This document shows positions 27,214-36,410 of a DNA stretch of 64,000 nucleotides, piece after piece. The notes beneath the pieces are model-generated. The model made no database searches. It had not been told where the DNA came from and was given only the letters and a program-made list of their open reading frames with translations. The DNA is from an uncultured Pelagibacteraceae bacterium (GTDB lineage Bacteria; Pseudomonadota; Alphaproteobacteria; Pelagibacterales; Pelagibacteraceae), in contig CACONQ010000002.1 of NCBI GenBank assembly GCA_902628635.1, forward strand, positions 62,001 to 126,000, written 5' to 3'. A program made the position numbers and the translations under genes. Each line of letters opens with the position of its first letter. The first letter of the stretch is position 1.

Positions 27214-27785
27214 TTTAAAATCATTTTTAAAGCTTTGGGATAAATTTTATGTTCTTGCTTTAATATCCTTTTTTTGAGACTTTTAGCATTATCGTTTTTA
27301 AAAATTTTTACTTTTCTCTGTAATATAATTTTTCCCGAGTCTAGTTTTGGCGTAACATAATGAACAGTGCACCCTGAATATTTATCATTATTATTTATAG
27401 CTCTGTTATGTGTATCAAGACCTTTATATTTTGGCAATAAAGAGGGATGAATATTAATGATTTTACCTTTAAATCTTTTTATAAATTCCTTTGATAAAAT
27501 TTTCATAAAACCCGCAAGGCAAATTAAATTAATATTTTTTTTTTTTAAGATTTGTAAAACTTTTAACTCATCTTTTAAATTATTTTTAAAAGTATAAGTT
27601 TGAAATTTTATATTTTGTTTTTTTGCAAAATTTAATCCCTTTGCGTACTTTTTATTAGAAATTACAATACAAATTTCCACCTTCGATTTTTTTTTTTTCG
27701 AAAAATAAAATAAACTTTTTAAATTTGTTCCTCTTCCAGAAATAAATACAGCAACTTTTGTTTTATTACCAAATGACTTTATCAT
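27210..27785 (-). CDS. purN: Phosphoribosylglycinamide formyltransferase
   Basis: 191-aa enzyme that formylates GAR with 10-formyl-tetrahydrofolate. The substrate loop is ISGRGTNLKSL, and the catalytic region INIHPSLLPKYKGLDTH and CTVHYVTPKLDSGKII contains the conserved Asn/His/Asp set. It is very Lys-rich. It begins within the last 20 bases of purM, so the two purine genes are coupled, the standard purM-purN arrangement. It converges on ndk with a 4-base overlap. Confidence 0.96.
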   Translation of the reverse strand: MIKSFGNKTKVAVFISGRGTNLKSLFYFSKKKKSKVEICIVISNKKYAKGLNFAKKQNIKFQTYTFKNNLKDELKVLQILKKKNINLICLAGFMKILSKEFIKRFKGKIINIHPSLLPKYKGLDTHNRAINNNDKYSGCTVHYVTPKLDSGKIILQRKVKIFKNDNAKSLKKRILKQEHKIYPKALKMILN

Positions 27786-28791
27786 AAAAAAGAGTTTTAA
27801 TTTTCCCTTTAGTTATTTTACCAATTTGATAAGGTTTGTACTCTTTTGAAAAAAATTTTTTTATTTTATTTAAATTTTTTTTTTCAATAATTAAACAAAA
27901 ACCAACACCACAATTAAAAGTTCTTAACATTTCCATTTCCTCTACGTTTTGCTTTTTTACCCACTTAAAAATTCTTGGGACTTTTATTTTTGAAAGATCA
28001 ATACTTGCACATAATCCATTTGGTATTACCCTTTTAATATTTTCTATTATTCCACCACCTGTTATATTTGCACATCCATTAATTAATTTTTTTTTGTTAA
28101 GCAATAGTATTTCTTTTGTATAAATTTTTGTTGGTTTAATTAACTCTCTTTTTAAAAAATTATTCTTTTTAAAATTAATTTTATTTTTTTTTAAAATATA
28201 TCTTAGCAGTGAGTATCCATTAGAATGAATTCCACTTGAAGGAACTGCAAGTATTAAATTACCTTTTTTTATTTTATTTTTATCAATAAAACTTTTATTG
28301 TCCACAACACCAACAGAGAATCCAGCAATATCAAATTTATTTTTCCCATATGTTCCTGGCATTTCTGCAGTTTCTCCACCCACAAGTTCACAATCTGAAA
28401 TTTTACAACCAATCATAATTCCTTTGATTATGGATTTAAGTTTTTTTATTTCGATTTTATTTATTGATATATAATCTAAAAAAATTAAGGGTTTTGCACC
28501 TTGAACAATAAGATCATTGACACACATTGCAACTAAATCAATTCCTATTGTATCAAATTTGTTTAAGTCATTTGCAATTTCAATTTTAGTACCAACTCCA
28601 TCAGTGGAGGCAACTATTTTTGGGTTTTTAAATTTTTTTGGTATTTCTGATATTGATCCAAAACCGCCAATATTTTTAAATTTTGATTTATTTTTACTTT
28701 GTTTTGCTTTTTTTGATAGAAAATCTACAAATTTATCAGCTACTGTTATATTTACGCCACTTTTTTCATATGTAAATTTTTTATTATTCAT
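27766..28791 (-). CDS. purM: Phosphoribosylformylglycinamidine cyclo-ligase
   Basis: 341-aa AIR synthetase, an ATP-dependent cyclisation step in purine synthesis. Signatures: YEKSGVNITVADKFVDF at the start, IVASTDGVGTKIEIA, DLVAMCVNDLIVQGAKPLIFLDY, ELVGGETAEMPGTYG and NITGGGIIENIKRVIP. Length is normal. It faces the DUF2066 gene across only 11 bases, so the promoters of both genes must overlap each other's coding or leader sequence. purN follows with a 20-base overlap. Confidence 0.97.
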   Translation of the reverse strand: MNNKKFTYEKSGVNITVADKFVDFLSKKAKQSKNKSKFKNIGGFGSISEIPKKFKNPKIVASTDGVGTKIEIANDLNKFDTIGIDLVAMCVNDLIVQGAKPLIFLDYISINKIEIKKLKSIIKGIMIGCKISDCELVGGETAEMPGTYGKNKFDIAGFSVGVVDNKSFIDKNKIKKGNLILAVPSSGIHSNGYSLLRYILKKNKINFKKNNFLKRELIKPTKIYTKEILLLNKKKLINGCANITGGGIIENIKRVIPNGLCASIDLSKIKVPRIFKWVKKQNVEEMEMLRTFNCGVGFCLIIEKKNLNKIKKFFSKEYKPYQIGKITKGKIKTLFYDKVIW

Positions 28792-28802
28792 TAAAATAAA
28801 TT

Positions 28803-29879
28803 ATGTATTTAAATATTTTTTTTTTGAGTCTGAAAAGAGCTTATATAATTTTTTTTAGCACAGTTCTATTTTTTAATTTTTCTAGCACAGAGTTAAAATC
28901 ATCTATATTTAGTGTAAATGACATTGAAATAACGGAACCCTTTGAACTTAATTTTAAAAAAGAAAAAGTTGTGGATAAAGCATTTATTGAGGCTTTTAAA
29001 AGACTTATGAAAATGACTGTTATCTCAAGCGAAGAGATAAAACTTAGTAGAATTAAAAATAATGAGATCAAAAATTTAATTGATTCCTTCAAAATTAAAG
29101 ATGAAAGATTTATTAAAAATTATTATTCTGCTAAATTTGACGTTAATTTTAACAAACAAAATACATTACTTTTCTTTGAAAAAAAAAATATCTTTCCTTC
29201 TCTACCTAAAAAAAAAAGTATTTTTATATTGCCAATTTTAATCGACACAACTAATACCACTGTAAATCTTTTTAATCAAAATCCATTTTTTTTTAATTGG
29301 CTTGCTGGGACAAGTAAGCATTTTTTATTAGATTATATATTACCCACTGAAGATATTGATATAATAAATACTTTAAATCAGAACATTGAAAATCTAGAAA
29401 ATTATAATTACTCAAATATTATTAACAAATATAATGTAAATGATTTTATTGTTTGTTTGATATTTCAAGACAATGATAAAATAAAGGTTTTATCTAAAAT
29501 AACAATTAATAATAATGAAAAAATACAAAATAATATTTATAATAATATTAATTTGGATAATGAAAATGAATTAAAAAGCTTAATCATTTCAATAAAAAAT
29601 AACTATGAAGATAATTGGAAAAAAATAAATCAAATAAATCGATCAGTTAAACTACCTTTAAATATTAGTGTCGATGCAAATGACTATCAGAAAAACAAGT
29701 TATTTAAAGAGTTTCTATATAACACAGAATTTGTCTCAAATTTTTTTATTAAAGATTTTAATAATAAAAAAATTAATTATAGAATTATATTTAATGGATC
29801 ACCTGCTAGATTTCTAGATTTATGTAATAAAAACAATATTTTGATTGATACAACCAATCAAATTTGGCAGTTGAACTAA
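28803..29879 (+). CDS. DUF2066-domain exported protein
   Basis: 358-aa protein with a hydrophobic N-terminal segment (IIFFSTVLFFNFSS, about 17-30) that looks like a signal peptide or anchor. It then has the DUF2066 region (about 35-160, including KVVDKAFIEAFKRLM and the YYSAKFDVNF stretch). The remainder is Asn/Ile/Lys-rich and without a known domain. Function unknown; DUF2066 proteins are widespread in proteobacteria, often beside purM and hdaA as here. Translation is coupled to hdaA through a TAATG overlap. Confidence 0.72.
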   Translation: MYLNIFFLSLKRAYIIFFSTVLFFNFSSTELKSSIFSVNDIEITEPFELNFKKEKVVDKAFIEAFKRLMKMTVISSEEIKLSRIKNNEIKNLIDSFKIKDERFIKNYYSAKFDVNFNKQNTLLFFEKKNIFPSLPKKKSIFILPILIDTTNTTVNLFNQNPFFFNWLAGTSKHFLLDYILPTEDIDIINTLNQNIENLENYNYSNIINKYNVNDFIVCLIFQDNDKIKVLSKITINNNEKIQNNIYNNINLDNENELKSLIISIKNNYEDNWKKINQINRSVKLPLNISVDANDYQKNKLFKEFLYNTEFVSNFFIKDFNNKKINYRIIFNGSPARFLDLCNKNNILIDTTNQIWQLN

Positions 29880-30541
29880 TGAGAGAGAATAAACAATTAC
29901 TTTTAGATTTTATTTTAAATAAGAGTCATTCAAAAGAGGATTTTTTTGTTTCAGAATGCAATTTTTTTGCATTCAATTTACTAGATTCTTGGCCAAAATG
30001 GGAAAAAAATATTGTTAATCTTTGTGGAGAAAAATATTCAGGAAAATCACACTTATCAGAAATTTTTTCAAAAAAAAGTAAATCAATAATTTTAGATGCA
30101 AAAGATTTTAAATTTAATAACACAAATAAGCTCAGATATTATGAAATAATAATATTAGAAAATTTTGAAAAAAAAATTGATGAAAAGTCCTTATTTTCTC
30201 TTATTAACTTTGTAGATCAGACTAATAAGTATTTATTAATTAATTCTTTGCTGCCTATAAGTGAAATTGAATTTGATTTAAAAGATTTAAAATCAAGATC
30301 AAAAAACTGCTTAGTTGCAAAAATTGAAAAACCCGATGATAAACTCATTAAGGTATTAATTTCAAAATATCTATCAGATAGGCAAGTATTAATTGATAAA
30401 AAACTTATCGACTATACAACAAAAAGAATTACAAGGTCTTATGGCAAAATATTTGAATTTATATATAAGATTGATGAGATGAGTTTAAAAAAGAAAAAAT
30501 CTATAAATCTTAAAACTATTAAAGAAGTACTAGGAGTTTAA
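29879..30541 (+). CDS. hdaA: DnaA-related regulator of the HdaA type
   Basis: 220 aa from the ATG at 29879, which overlaps the upstream stop as TAATG; the frame stays open to a TTG at 29864. It is a short AAA+ protein resembling DnaA domain III, with LLDSWPKWEKNIVNLCGE and a P-loop-like GEKYSGKS (50-57). It lacks a DnaA DNA-binding domain. HdaA/Hda in other bacteria works with the sliding clamp to make DnaA hydrolyse ATP. The N-terminal clamp-binding motif expected for that role may be KQLLLDF (5-11), which fits the QL-x-LF type. The Walker B region (IIILENFEK) is degenerate. Role inferred from family and neighbourhood. Confidence 0.8.
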   Translation: MRENKQLLLDFILNKSHSKEDFFVSECNFFAFNLLDSWPKWEKNIVNLCGEKYSGKSHLSEIFSKKSKSIILDAKDFKFNNTNKLRYYEIIILENFEKKIDEKSLFSLINFVDQTNKYLLINSLLPISEIEFDLKDLKSRSKNCLVAKIEKPDDKLIKVLISKYLSDRQVLIDKKLIDYTTKRITRSYGKIFEFIYKIDEMSLKKKKSINLKTIKEVLGV

Positions 30542-30543
30542 AA

Positions 30544-32325
30544 TTGAATAAATACAGATCTAATACTTGTGGAGAATTGACAAAAAAAAATAAAGGATCA
30601 GAGGTAGTTTTATCTGGTTGGATTAATAAAAAGAGAGATCATGGAAATTTATTATTTTTAGATTTAAGAGATAATTATGGAATTACACAATGTATAATTG
30701 ATAAAGAAAATAAATTTTTTAAAAATTTAGAAAAAATTCAGCTTGAAACAGTTATAAAAATTGTCGGTGAAGTAGTTGAAAGAAGCCCTGATACAATCAA
30801 CAAAGATATTAAAACAGGAGAGATAGAAGTAAAAATCAAATCTTATGAAGTTTTGGGAGCTTGCGAGGAGCTTCCAATGCCAGTTTTCTCTGATCAAGAA
30901 TATGCAGAGGATATAAGATTAAAATATAGGTTTTTAGACTTAAGAAGAAAAAAAGTTCATGAAAATATTTCTCTTAGATCTAAGATTATATCTTTTATAA
31001 GAGATGAAATGATAAAACTTGGATTTTTAGAATTTCAGACTCCTATACTTACATCGTCAAGTCCCGAGGGAGCGAGAGATTTTTTAGTTCCAAGTAGATT
31101 AAATCCAGGAAAATTTTATGCATTGCCTCAGGCACCACAACAGTTCAAACAATTAATCATGATTTCTGGCTTTGATAAATATTTTCAGATTGCACCATGC
31201 TTTAGAGATGAAGATGCAAGAGCAGATAGAAGTCCAGGAGAATTCTATCAACTTGATATTGAAATGTCTTTTGTGGAACAGGAGGATGTTTTTATAGTAG
31301 TTGAGAAACTAATGTTACTACTATTTAAAAAATTTTCTTCAAAAAAAATATTATTCGAAAAATTTCCTAGAATTACATTTAAAGAGGCATTGCTTAAATA
31401 TGGAACTGACAAGCCTGATTTAAGAAATCCACTAGAAATATGTGACCTAACATCAATATTTACAAGAGAAGATGTAAAATTTGAAATTTTTAAAAAGTTA
31501 GTAAAATCTGGATCAATTGTAAGAGCAATAAAAACAACAAACACAAAAGATAAACCTAGAAGTTTTTTTGATGGAATAGATAAGTGGGCAAAAGATCAAG
31601 GCGCATCAGGTATGGCCTATTTTACTATTGAAAATGATAAAGAGATTACAGCAAAAGGTCCAGTGGGAAAGTTTTTTTCAGAAGATGCTATTAAAGAAAT
31701 TATGAAAATCATGGAAGCAAAAATTGGAGATAGTATTTTCTTTTCATGCAATAAAGAGAAAGAGGTGTTAAAATTAATTTCATCGGCAAGAGATAAAATT
31801 GCACAAGAACTAAATTTAATTAATGAGGATAGCTTTGCTTTTTGTTGGATCGTTGACTATCCTATGTTTGAAATTGATGAAAATACAAAAAAAATACAAT
31901 TTAGTCACAATCCTTTTTCAATGCCACAAGGAGATTTATCAAAGATAAACTTTTCAAATCCATTAGAAATAAAAGCTTATCAATATGATATTGTATGTAA
32001 TGGAATAGAACTTTCCTCTGGTGCTATAAGAAATCATAAACCAGATTTGATGTATAAATTATTTTCAGTGGTTGGATATTCAAAATTGGAAGTACAAAAA
32101 AAATTTAAAGGAATGATTAATGCATTAAGTTATGGCGCACCCCCACATGGAGGCATTGCACCTGGATTAGATAGAATTGTAATGTTGTTAGCAAATGAAA
32201 AAAATATTAGAGAAGTAACTTTATTTCCAATGAATCAAAATGCTCAAGATTTGATGATGGATGCTCCATCTGAAGTTAACGAAAGTCAATTGAAAGAGCT
32301 CGGATTACAAATTAAAAAAAAATAG
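30544..32325 (+). CDS. aspS: Aspartyl-tRNA synthetase
   Basis: 593-aa class II synthetase of the bacterial type. It has an N-terminal OB anticodon domain (about 1-105: VVLSGWINKKRDHGNLLFLDLRD), class II motif 2 CFRDEDARADRSPGEFYQLD, an inserted GAD domain (about 280-415) and motif 3 GGIAPGLDRIVMLL. The only start compatible with full homology is a TTG at 30544, two bases after hdaA, giving a natural TTG initiation. Whether it is discriminating (Asp only) or also charges tRNA-Asn depends on gatCAB, which is not in this window. Confidence 0.97.
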   Translation: MNKYRSNTCGELTKKNKGSEVVLSGWINKKRDHGNLLFLDLRDNYGITQCIIDKENKFFKNLEKIQLETVIKIVGEVVERSPDTINKDIKTGEIEVKIKSYEVLGACEELPMPVFSDQEYAEDIRLKYRFLDLRRKKVHENISLRSKIISFIRDEMIKLGFLEFQTPILTSSSPEGARDFLVPSRLNPGKFYALPQAPQQFKQLIMISGFDKYFQIAPCFRDEDARADRSPGEFYQLDIEMSFVEQEDVFIVVEKLMLLLFKKFSSKKILFEKFPRITFKEALLKYGTDKPDLRNPLEICDLTSIFTREDVKFEIFKKLVKSGSIVRAIKTTNTKDKPRSFFDGIDKWAKDQGASGMAYFTIENDKEITAKGPVGKFFSEDAIKEIMKIMEAKIGDSIFFSCNKEKEVLKLISSARDKIAQELNLINEDSFAFCWIVDYPMFEIDENTKKIQFSHNPFSMPQGDLSKINFSNPLEIKAYQYDIVCNGIELSSGAIRNHKPDLMYKLFSVVGYSKLEVQKKFKGMINALSYGAPPHGGIAPGLDRIVMLLANEKNIREVTLFPMNQNAQDLMMDAPSEVNESQLKELGLQIKKK

Positions 32326-33150
32326 CTATTTTTTTCCTTTAAGATTTATTCTAATATCTGACAAGTCTACAAGTTTTTTTTTATAGTTATTTCTTACAAA
32401 CCCTTTACTTGTGATATCTTTGACAAGTTTTAAAAATTGGTTTGAATCTTCATTATCAATCATCTCATTATCTTTTGATTTTTCTACACCAGTTCCTATT
32501 GATGGTGTATGTGCAAGATCCTCTCTACTTAGGTAAGATATTGCAAGTTCTCTAAAAATATAATCTAAAATTGATGACGCGCTTAAAATTCTATCGTTAC
32601 CATATACCTTCCCAGATGGCTCAAACTTTGTATCTACATATGCATTTACAAATTCATCAAGAGGAACGCCGTATTGCAAACCAAGAGATATTGCTATTGC
32701 AAAATTATTCATTAAAGCTTTTACTAATTCACCCTCTTTACTGGTATCAATAAATATTTCTCCGATTTTTCCATCCTCATATTCTCCTGTATGTAAATAT
32801 ACTTTATGATCTCCAATAGTTACTTTTTGAATATAGCCTTTTCTACGATCTGGCATACTAAATCTTCGACCCACACTATCGGTTAATTTGTTGATTAGAG
32901 GAGAATTATTATCTTTTATAATTTGTTTTTTAATACTTTCAGTTTTTGTTTCTATAGTATTTTTCTCTAAATTTTTTTGACTCTTTTCTAAACTTTTAGT
33001 TTTTCTTGTATCTAATTTGATATCAAGTATTTCAAACTTCCCATCATCTCTGTTTTCAAGATTTGATAACTCTTTCTCGTCTACTTTGTCTAAATAATGA
33101 CTTACCTTAAAGCTACAATTGTAATAAGTTTCAACTAAATATTTTGCCAT
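32326..33150 (-). CDS. Stand-alone NrdJ C-terminal-like protein
   Basis: 274-aa protein. Residues about 95-213 closely resemble the C-terminal part of alphaproteobacterial B12-dependent ribonucleotide reductase (NrdJ), in the order [74 protein letters not shown]. The catalytic barrel, its cysteines and the cobalamin-binding part are absent, and the conserved end is too late in NrdJ to be a simple fragment of the active site. The first 45 residues ([20 protein letters not shown]) and a charged linker (50-85) are extra. The frame is intact with a normal ATG, so it is a functional-looking gene, not debris. Possible roles: regulator, assembly or redox partner of a reductase. It abuts aspS tail-to-tail. 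Confidence 0.75.
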   Translation of the reverse strand: MAKYLVETYYNCSFKVSHYLDKVDEKELSNLENRDDGKFEILDIKLDTRKTKSLEKSQKNLEKNTIETKTESIKKQIIKDNNSPLINKLTDSVGRRFSMPDRRKGYIQKVTIGDHKVYLHTGEYEDGKIGEIFIDTSKEGELVKALMNNFAIAISLGLQYGVPLDEFVNAYVDTKFEPSGKVYGNDRILSASSILDYIFRELAISYLSREDLAHTPSIGTGVEKSKDNEMIDNEDSNQFLKLVKDITSKGFVRNNYKKKLVDLSDIRINLKGKK

Positions 33151-33254
33151 ACAAATTTATTTTTTTTGAGTCTTTATAAAATATGTATATACAAATTAAA
33201 AATTTAGTCTAATTTATTTTTTGCAATTAAAAATTGAAAATAAATTAAATAATT

Positions 33255-33617
33255 ATGTTGACATTTATAAAAAAAATTTTTGTTTGGTGGAATCAAGAAA
33301 CCCTAGGTACAAAATTATATACATTTTTTTTTGGGAAATTTGTAGGAAAAGACGAATTTGGCAATAAATATTATGAAAACAAAAAAAAAACAAAAAGATG
33401 GATTATTTATAAAGATGAAATAGATGCATCAAAAATTCCAAACGATTGGTTTTCTTGGATCCATTTCATGAAAAATAAAATTGAATACAAACATGATACA
33501 AAAAAATATAAATGGCAAAAACCTCACTCGCCTAATTTAACTGGTACAGACGAGGCATACCATCCAAATAAAAAAAATGATCAAATTAAAAAAAAATATA
33601 CTAGTTGGAAAAATTAG
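33255..33617 (+). CDS. NDUFA12-like complex I accessory subunit
   Basis: 120-aa homologue of mitochondrial NDUFA12 (B17.2), an accessory subunit of NADH:ubiquinone oxidoreductase found in alphaproteobacteria. Diagnostic blocks are WWNQETLGTKLYTFFFGKFVGKDEFGNKYYE, split here as WWNQETLGTKL, GKFVGKDEFGNKYYE, then RRW-like KRWIIYK, IPNDWFSWIH, and the C-terminal WQKPHSPNLTGT. It has no membrane helix. Its last 41 bases overlap the DUF2155 gene. Location beside DUF2155 and accC is a conserved alphaproteobacterial arrangement. Confidence 0.92.
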   Translation: MLTFIKKIFVWWNQETLGTKLYTFFFGKFVGKDEFGNKYYENKKKTKRWIIYKDEIDASKIPNDWFSWIHFMKNKIEYKHDTKKYKWQKPHSPNLTGTDEAYHPNKKNDQIKKKYTSWKN

Positions 33618-33981
33618 CTCTTTTTTACTTTTTATTTTTTTTCTCCTTTACACAATTACCTCGAACTCACAAAACTCAGTTTTGGAGGGTAATTATTTAG
33701 ATATTAAAGTTTTGGACAAAGTTAGTTCTAAAAGCTATGAACTGAGGGTAAAAATTTTAGAGGAAAAAGTTTTTAAAAATATCTCGATTAAAGCCTTTAA
33801 ATGTAAAAATTCTGAATTTGATGACAATCCTGAAATAACGGCATATTTACAAGTTAAAGATCTTAAAAGCGATGATAATGATGAGGTTTTTGTATTTAAT
33901 GGCTGGACATTCTCTTCTAGCCCAACTCTAAGACCTTTTGATCATCCAGTTTATGATATTTGGATAACTAAATGTTATTAA
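33577..33981 (+). CDS. DUF2155 exported protein
   Basis: 134-aa protein with a signal peptide (basic KLKK, hydrophobic SSFLLFIFFLLYTIT) and then the DUF2155 domain: LDIKVLDKVSSKSYELRVKI, then KAFKC, and the end-piece VFNGWTFSSSPTLRPFDHPVYDIWITKC. Two cysteines (in KAFKCKN and at the very C-terminus) could form a disulfide in the periplasm. Function unknown; the family is nearly confined to alphaproteobacteria. The start overlaps NDUFA12 by 41 bases, and the stop shares TTAA with the accC stop on the other strand. Confidence 0.85.
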   Translation: MIKLKKNILVGKISSFLLFIFFLLYTITSNSQNSVLEGNYLDIKVLDKVSSKSYELRVKILEEKVFKNISIKAFKCKNSEFDDNPEITAYLQVKDLKSDDNDEVFVFNGWTFSSSPTLRPFDHPVYDIWITKCY

Positions 33982-35315
33982 ATTATTTTATCTTTATCTA
34001 GCCAAGAAACATTAAAGTCAGATTCTTTAAATTTTTTATGTGTAAGTAATTTTTTGTGTAAATCAATAGTAGTTGTTATACCTTCTATTACAAATTCATC
34101 TAAAGACCGTAATATCCTTTGAATAGCCTCAGTTCTATTTCTACCGTGGCAAATCAATTTACAAATCATACTGTCATAAAATGGTGTAACTTTATATCCC
34201 TGGTAGATTGCACCATCCACTCTAGTTCTAAACCCAGAGGGTTGATGACACATCCCAATTACACCTGGAGAGGGTTGAAAATTCTTACTTGCATCCTCAG
34301 CGTTTATTCTACATTCAATAGCATGACCTCTTGGATTAATATCTTTTTGTTTAAGAGCGGTTTCACCAGAAAAGGCAATCCAAATCTGCTCTTTAATAAT
34401 ATCTATTCCAGTAACCATTTCAGTGACCGGATGTTCAACTTGTACTCTTGTGTTCATTTCTAGAAAATAGAATTTTCCATTTTCAAAAATAAATTCAACT
34501 GTACCAGCTCCCTCATAACCAATTTTTTCAACCATATTAACCGTTTTTGAAAAAAGATCTTTTCTTAAATCATCATTTAAAACTGGACTGGGAGTTTCCT
34601 CAATTAATTTTTGATGTCTTCTTTGTACCGAACAATCTCTTTCATGCAGGTGAACAGTTCCATTTTTACCTGATAAAACTTGAACCTCTATATGTCTTGG
34701 ATTTTGAAAAAATTTTTCAATATAAACTTCGTCATTTCCAAAATATTTTTTTGCTTCCGATTTTGCAGTTAAAAATAAGTTTTCAAAATCTTTTTCCTCA
34801 AAAACGATTTTCATGCCCTTTCCACCACCACCACCTGCAGCTTTAATTAAAACTGGAAAACCAATTTTTTTACAGATTTCTTTTGCATTATCAATATCTG
34901 AAACTCCTCCATCGGACCCTTCAATTACAGGTAATCCATGTTCTTTTGCAATTTTTTTTGCTTGTATTTTGTCACCCATCATTTTTATCAATCTCGATGA
35001 TGGTCCAATAAATTTAATTTTATTATCCTCTAAAATCTTTGCAAAATTTGAATTTTCAGATAAAAAACCATATCCTGGGTGAACAGCTTCAGAATTTGTT
35101 AATTCTATAGCAGACATTATAGCTGGAATATTTAAATAGCTATTTACTGGTTGATGAGAACCTATGCATATACTTTCATCAGCTAATCTCACATGCATGC
35201 TCTCTCTATCAACGTCAGAATGAACAGCTACAGTTGAAATTCCCCACTCTTTACATGCTCTTATAATTCTGACAGCAATCTCACCTCTATTTGCTATCAA
35301 AATTTTTTTAAACAT
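33978..35315 (-). CDS. accC: Biotin carboxylase of acetyl-CoA carboxylase
   Basis: 445-aa ATP-grasp enzyme that carboxylates the biotin on AccB. It has IANRGEIAVRIIRACKE at the N-terminus, the glycine-rich ATP loop KAAGGGGGKGMKIV, HLHERDCSVQRRHQKLIEE and EMNTRVQVEHPVTEMVTG, all catalytic signatures. Length is normal. Starts on the last base of accB. The leucyl/phenylalanyl-tRNA transferase gene (aat) often found between accC and DUF2155 in relatives is absent: here the two genes overlap tail-to-tail. Confidence 0.98.
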   Translation of the reverse strand: MFKKILIANRGEIAVRIIRACKEWGISTVAVHSDVDRESMHVRLADESICIGSHQPVNSYLNIPAIMSAIELTNSEAVHPGYGFLSENSNFAKILEDNKIKFIGPSSRLIKMMGDKIQAKKIAKEHGLPVIEGSDGGVSDIDNAKEICKKIGFPVLIKAAGGGGGKGMKIVFEEKDFENLFLTAKSEAKKYFGNDEVYIEKFFQNPRHIEVQVLSGKNGTVHLHERDCSVQRRHQKLIEETPSPVLNDDLRKDLFSKTVNMVEKIGYEGAGTVEFIFENGKFYFLEMNTRVQVEHPVTEMVTGIDIIKEQIWIAFSGETALKQKDINPRGHAIECRINAEDASKNFQPSPGVIGMCHQPSGFRTRVDGAIYQGYKVTPFYDSMICKLICHGRNRTEAIQRILRSLDEFVIEGITTTIDLHKKLLTHKKFKESDFNVSWLDKDKII

Positions 35316-35737
35316 TAAGAAACTATTGCAATAATTTGATCAAATTCAACTGGTGAACCATCTTCAACACAAATCTCTTTTACAACACCGTCAAAGGGTG
35401 ACGGCACATGGTTCATAGTTTTCATGGCCTCAACTATCATAACAGTATCACCCTTTTTGATTTTTTTTCCAACTTCTGTGAACTTTTTACCTCCTGGCTC
35501 AGGTGCTAAATATGCTGTCCCAATAATTGGAGATTTTACATAGTTGCCGGATGTTTTTTTATGAGAAGAAATTTCATTTTTTACTTTTACATTGTGATTA
35601 TCATTTATTGATGAATTTATATTATGAGCTTTTGAAACTTTAATTTTTGTATCATTATTAGCATATTCTAACTCTGTTAAATTAAATTCATCAAGATAAC
35701 CCGTTAACTCTTTAATTAATTTTTTATCAATTTTCAT
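35315..35737 (-). CDS. accB: Biotin carboxyl carrier protein
   Basis: 140-aa carrier subunit of acetyl-CoA carboxylase. The N-terminal helix-rich part (1-40) and an Asn/His/Lys-rich linker (about 38-65) precede the biotinyl domain (68-140). The biotin lysine is K106 in VEAMKTMNHV; the second residue after the lysine is Met as usual. The PSPFDG half-turn follows. The gene overlaps aroQ by 11 bases and accC by one, the standard aroQ-accB-accC operon. Confidence 0.97.
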   Translation of the reverse strand: MKIDKKLIKELTGYLDEFNLTELEYANNDTKIKVSKAHNINSSINDNHNVKVKNEISSHKKTSGNYVKSPIIGTAYLAPEPGGKKFTEVGKKIKKGDTVMIVEAMKTMNHVPSPFDGVVKEICVEDGSPVEFDQIIAIVS

Positions 35738-36173
35738 TTTTTAAAATTTTATGAATTGCAATTATGGCCAAAATATATCCCTCAGTACCTAAACCAAAAA
35801 TTCCACCATTTACAACACCACTTATCAAGGATTTTTGTCTAAATTCCTCTCTTTTATAAATATTTGATATATGCAATTCAATACTTGGTTTTTTAAATAT
35901 TTCTAAAGCATCTCTAATAGCAACTGAGGTATGGGTGAAACCAGCAGCATTTATAATGATGCCATTATATTTATTTCTGGCATCTTGGATAAAACTAACA
36001 ATCTCTCCCTCAATATTTGATTGAACAATATCAATTTTTGTACTCAATTCGTCTGCTTTTTTTTTACACTCATTTTTTAATTCCTCAAAATTTTTAGTTC
36101 CATATTGTGATTGTTCTCTTTCACCTAATAGATTAAGATTTGGACCATTAATTATTAAAATTTTAGCTGTCAT
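35727..36173 (-). CDS. aroQ: 3-dehydroquinate dehydratase, type II
   Basis: 148-aa dodecameric shikimate-pathway enzyme. It begins KILIINGPNLNLLGEREQSQYG with the catalytic Arg and Tyr, then NAAGFTHTSVAIRDAL and ELHISNIYKREEFRQKS. I place the start at the ATG at 36173, where homology begins. The open frame extends to 36350, but those 59 codons encode a hydrophobic run antisense to thiS, and they have no place in this family. The 16 bases between this start and thiS leave little space for two promoters. Confidence 0.96.
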   Translation of the reverse strand: MTAKILIINGPNLNLLGEREQSQYGTKNFEELKNECKKKADELSTKIDIVQSNIEGEIVSFIQDARNKYNGIIINAAGFTHTSVAIRDALEIFKKPSIELHISNIYKREEFRQKSLISGVVNGGIFGLGTEGYILAIIAIHKILKNEN

Positions 36174-36189
36174 AAAATATTTATATAAT

Positions 36190-36408
36190 ATGAAAAAAAT
36201 AAACAAAGTAAAAATAAAGATTAATGGAAGAAAAAGGTCAATTAACAGTGAAATTAGTTTAAAATCCCTTTTAAGTACTAATAAAATCTCATTAAAGAAG
36301 GTTGCTGTAGAAGTGAATGAAAAGATTATAAATAAGAAAATGATTAACAAAATAAAAATTAAAAACGGAGATAAAATAGAAATAGTTCATTTTATTGGAG
36401 GTGGTTAG
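36190..36408 (+). CDS. thiS: Sulfur carrier protein ThiS
   Basis: 72-aa ubiquitin-fold protein whose C-terminal glycines (IGGG at the very end) are adenylated and thiocarboxylated to deliver sulfur for the thiazole ring of thiamine. The middle contains the typical [12 protein letters not shown] and the late [13 protein letters not shown]. It is more basic than most ThiS, as usual in this AT-rich genome. thiG starts 2 bases after the stop. Confidence 0.92.
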   Translation: MKKINKVKIKINGRKRSINSEISLKSLLSTNKISLKKVAVEVNEKIINKKMINKIKIKNGDKIEIVHFIGGG

Positions 36409-36410
36409 AA

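Noticed and set aside
36174-36350. N-terminal membrane extension of aroQ
   Set aside because: The extra 59 codons are the antisense of thiS; type II dehydroquinases are soluble and homology begins at 36173.
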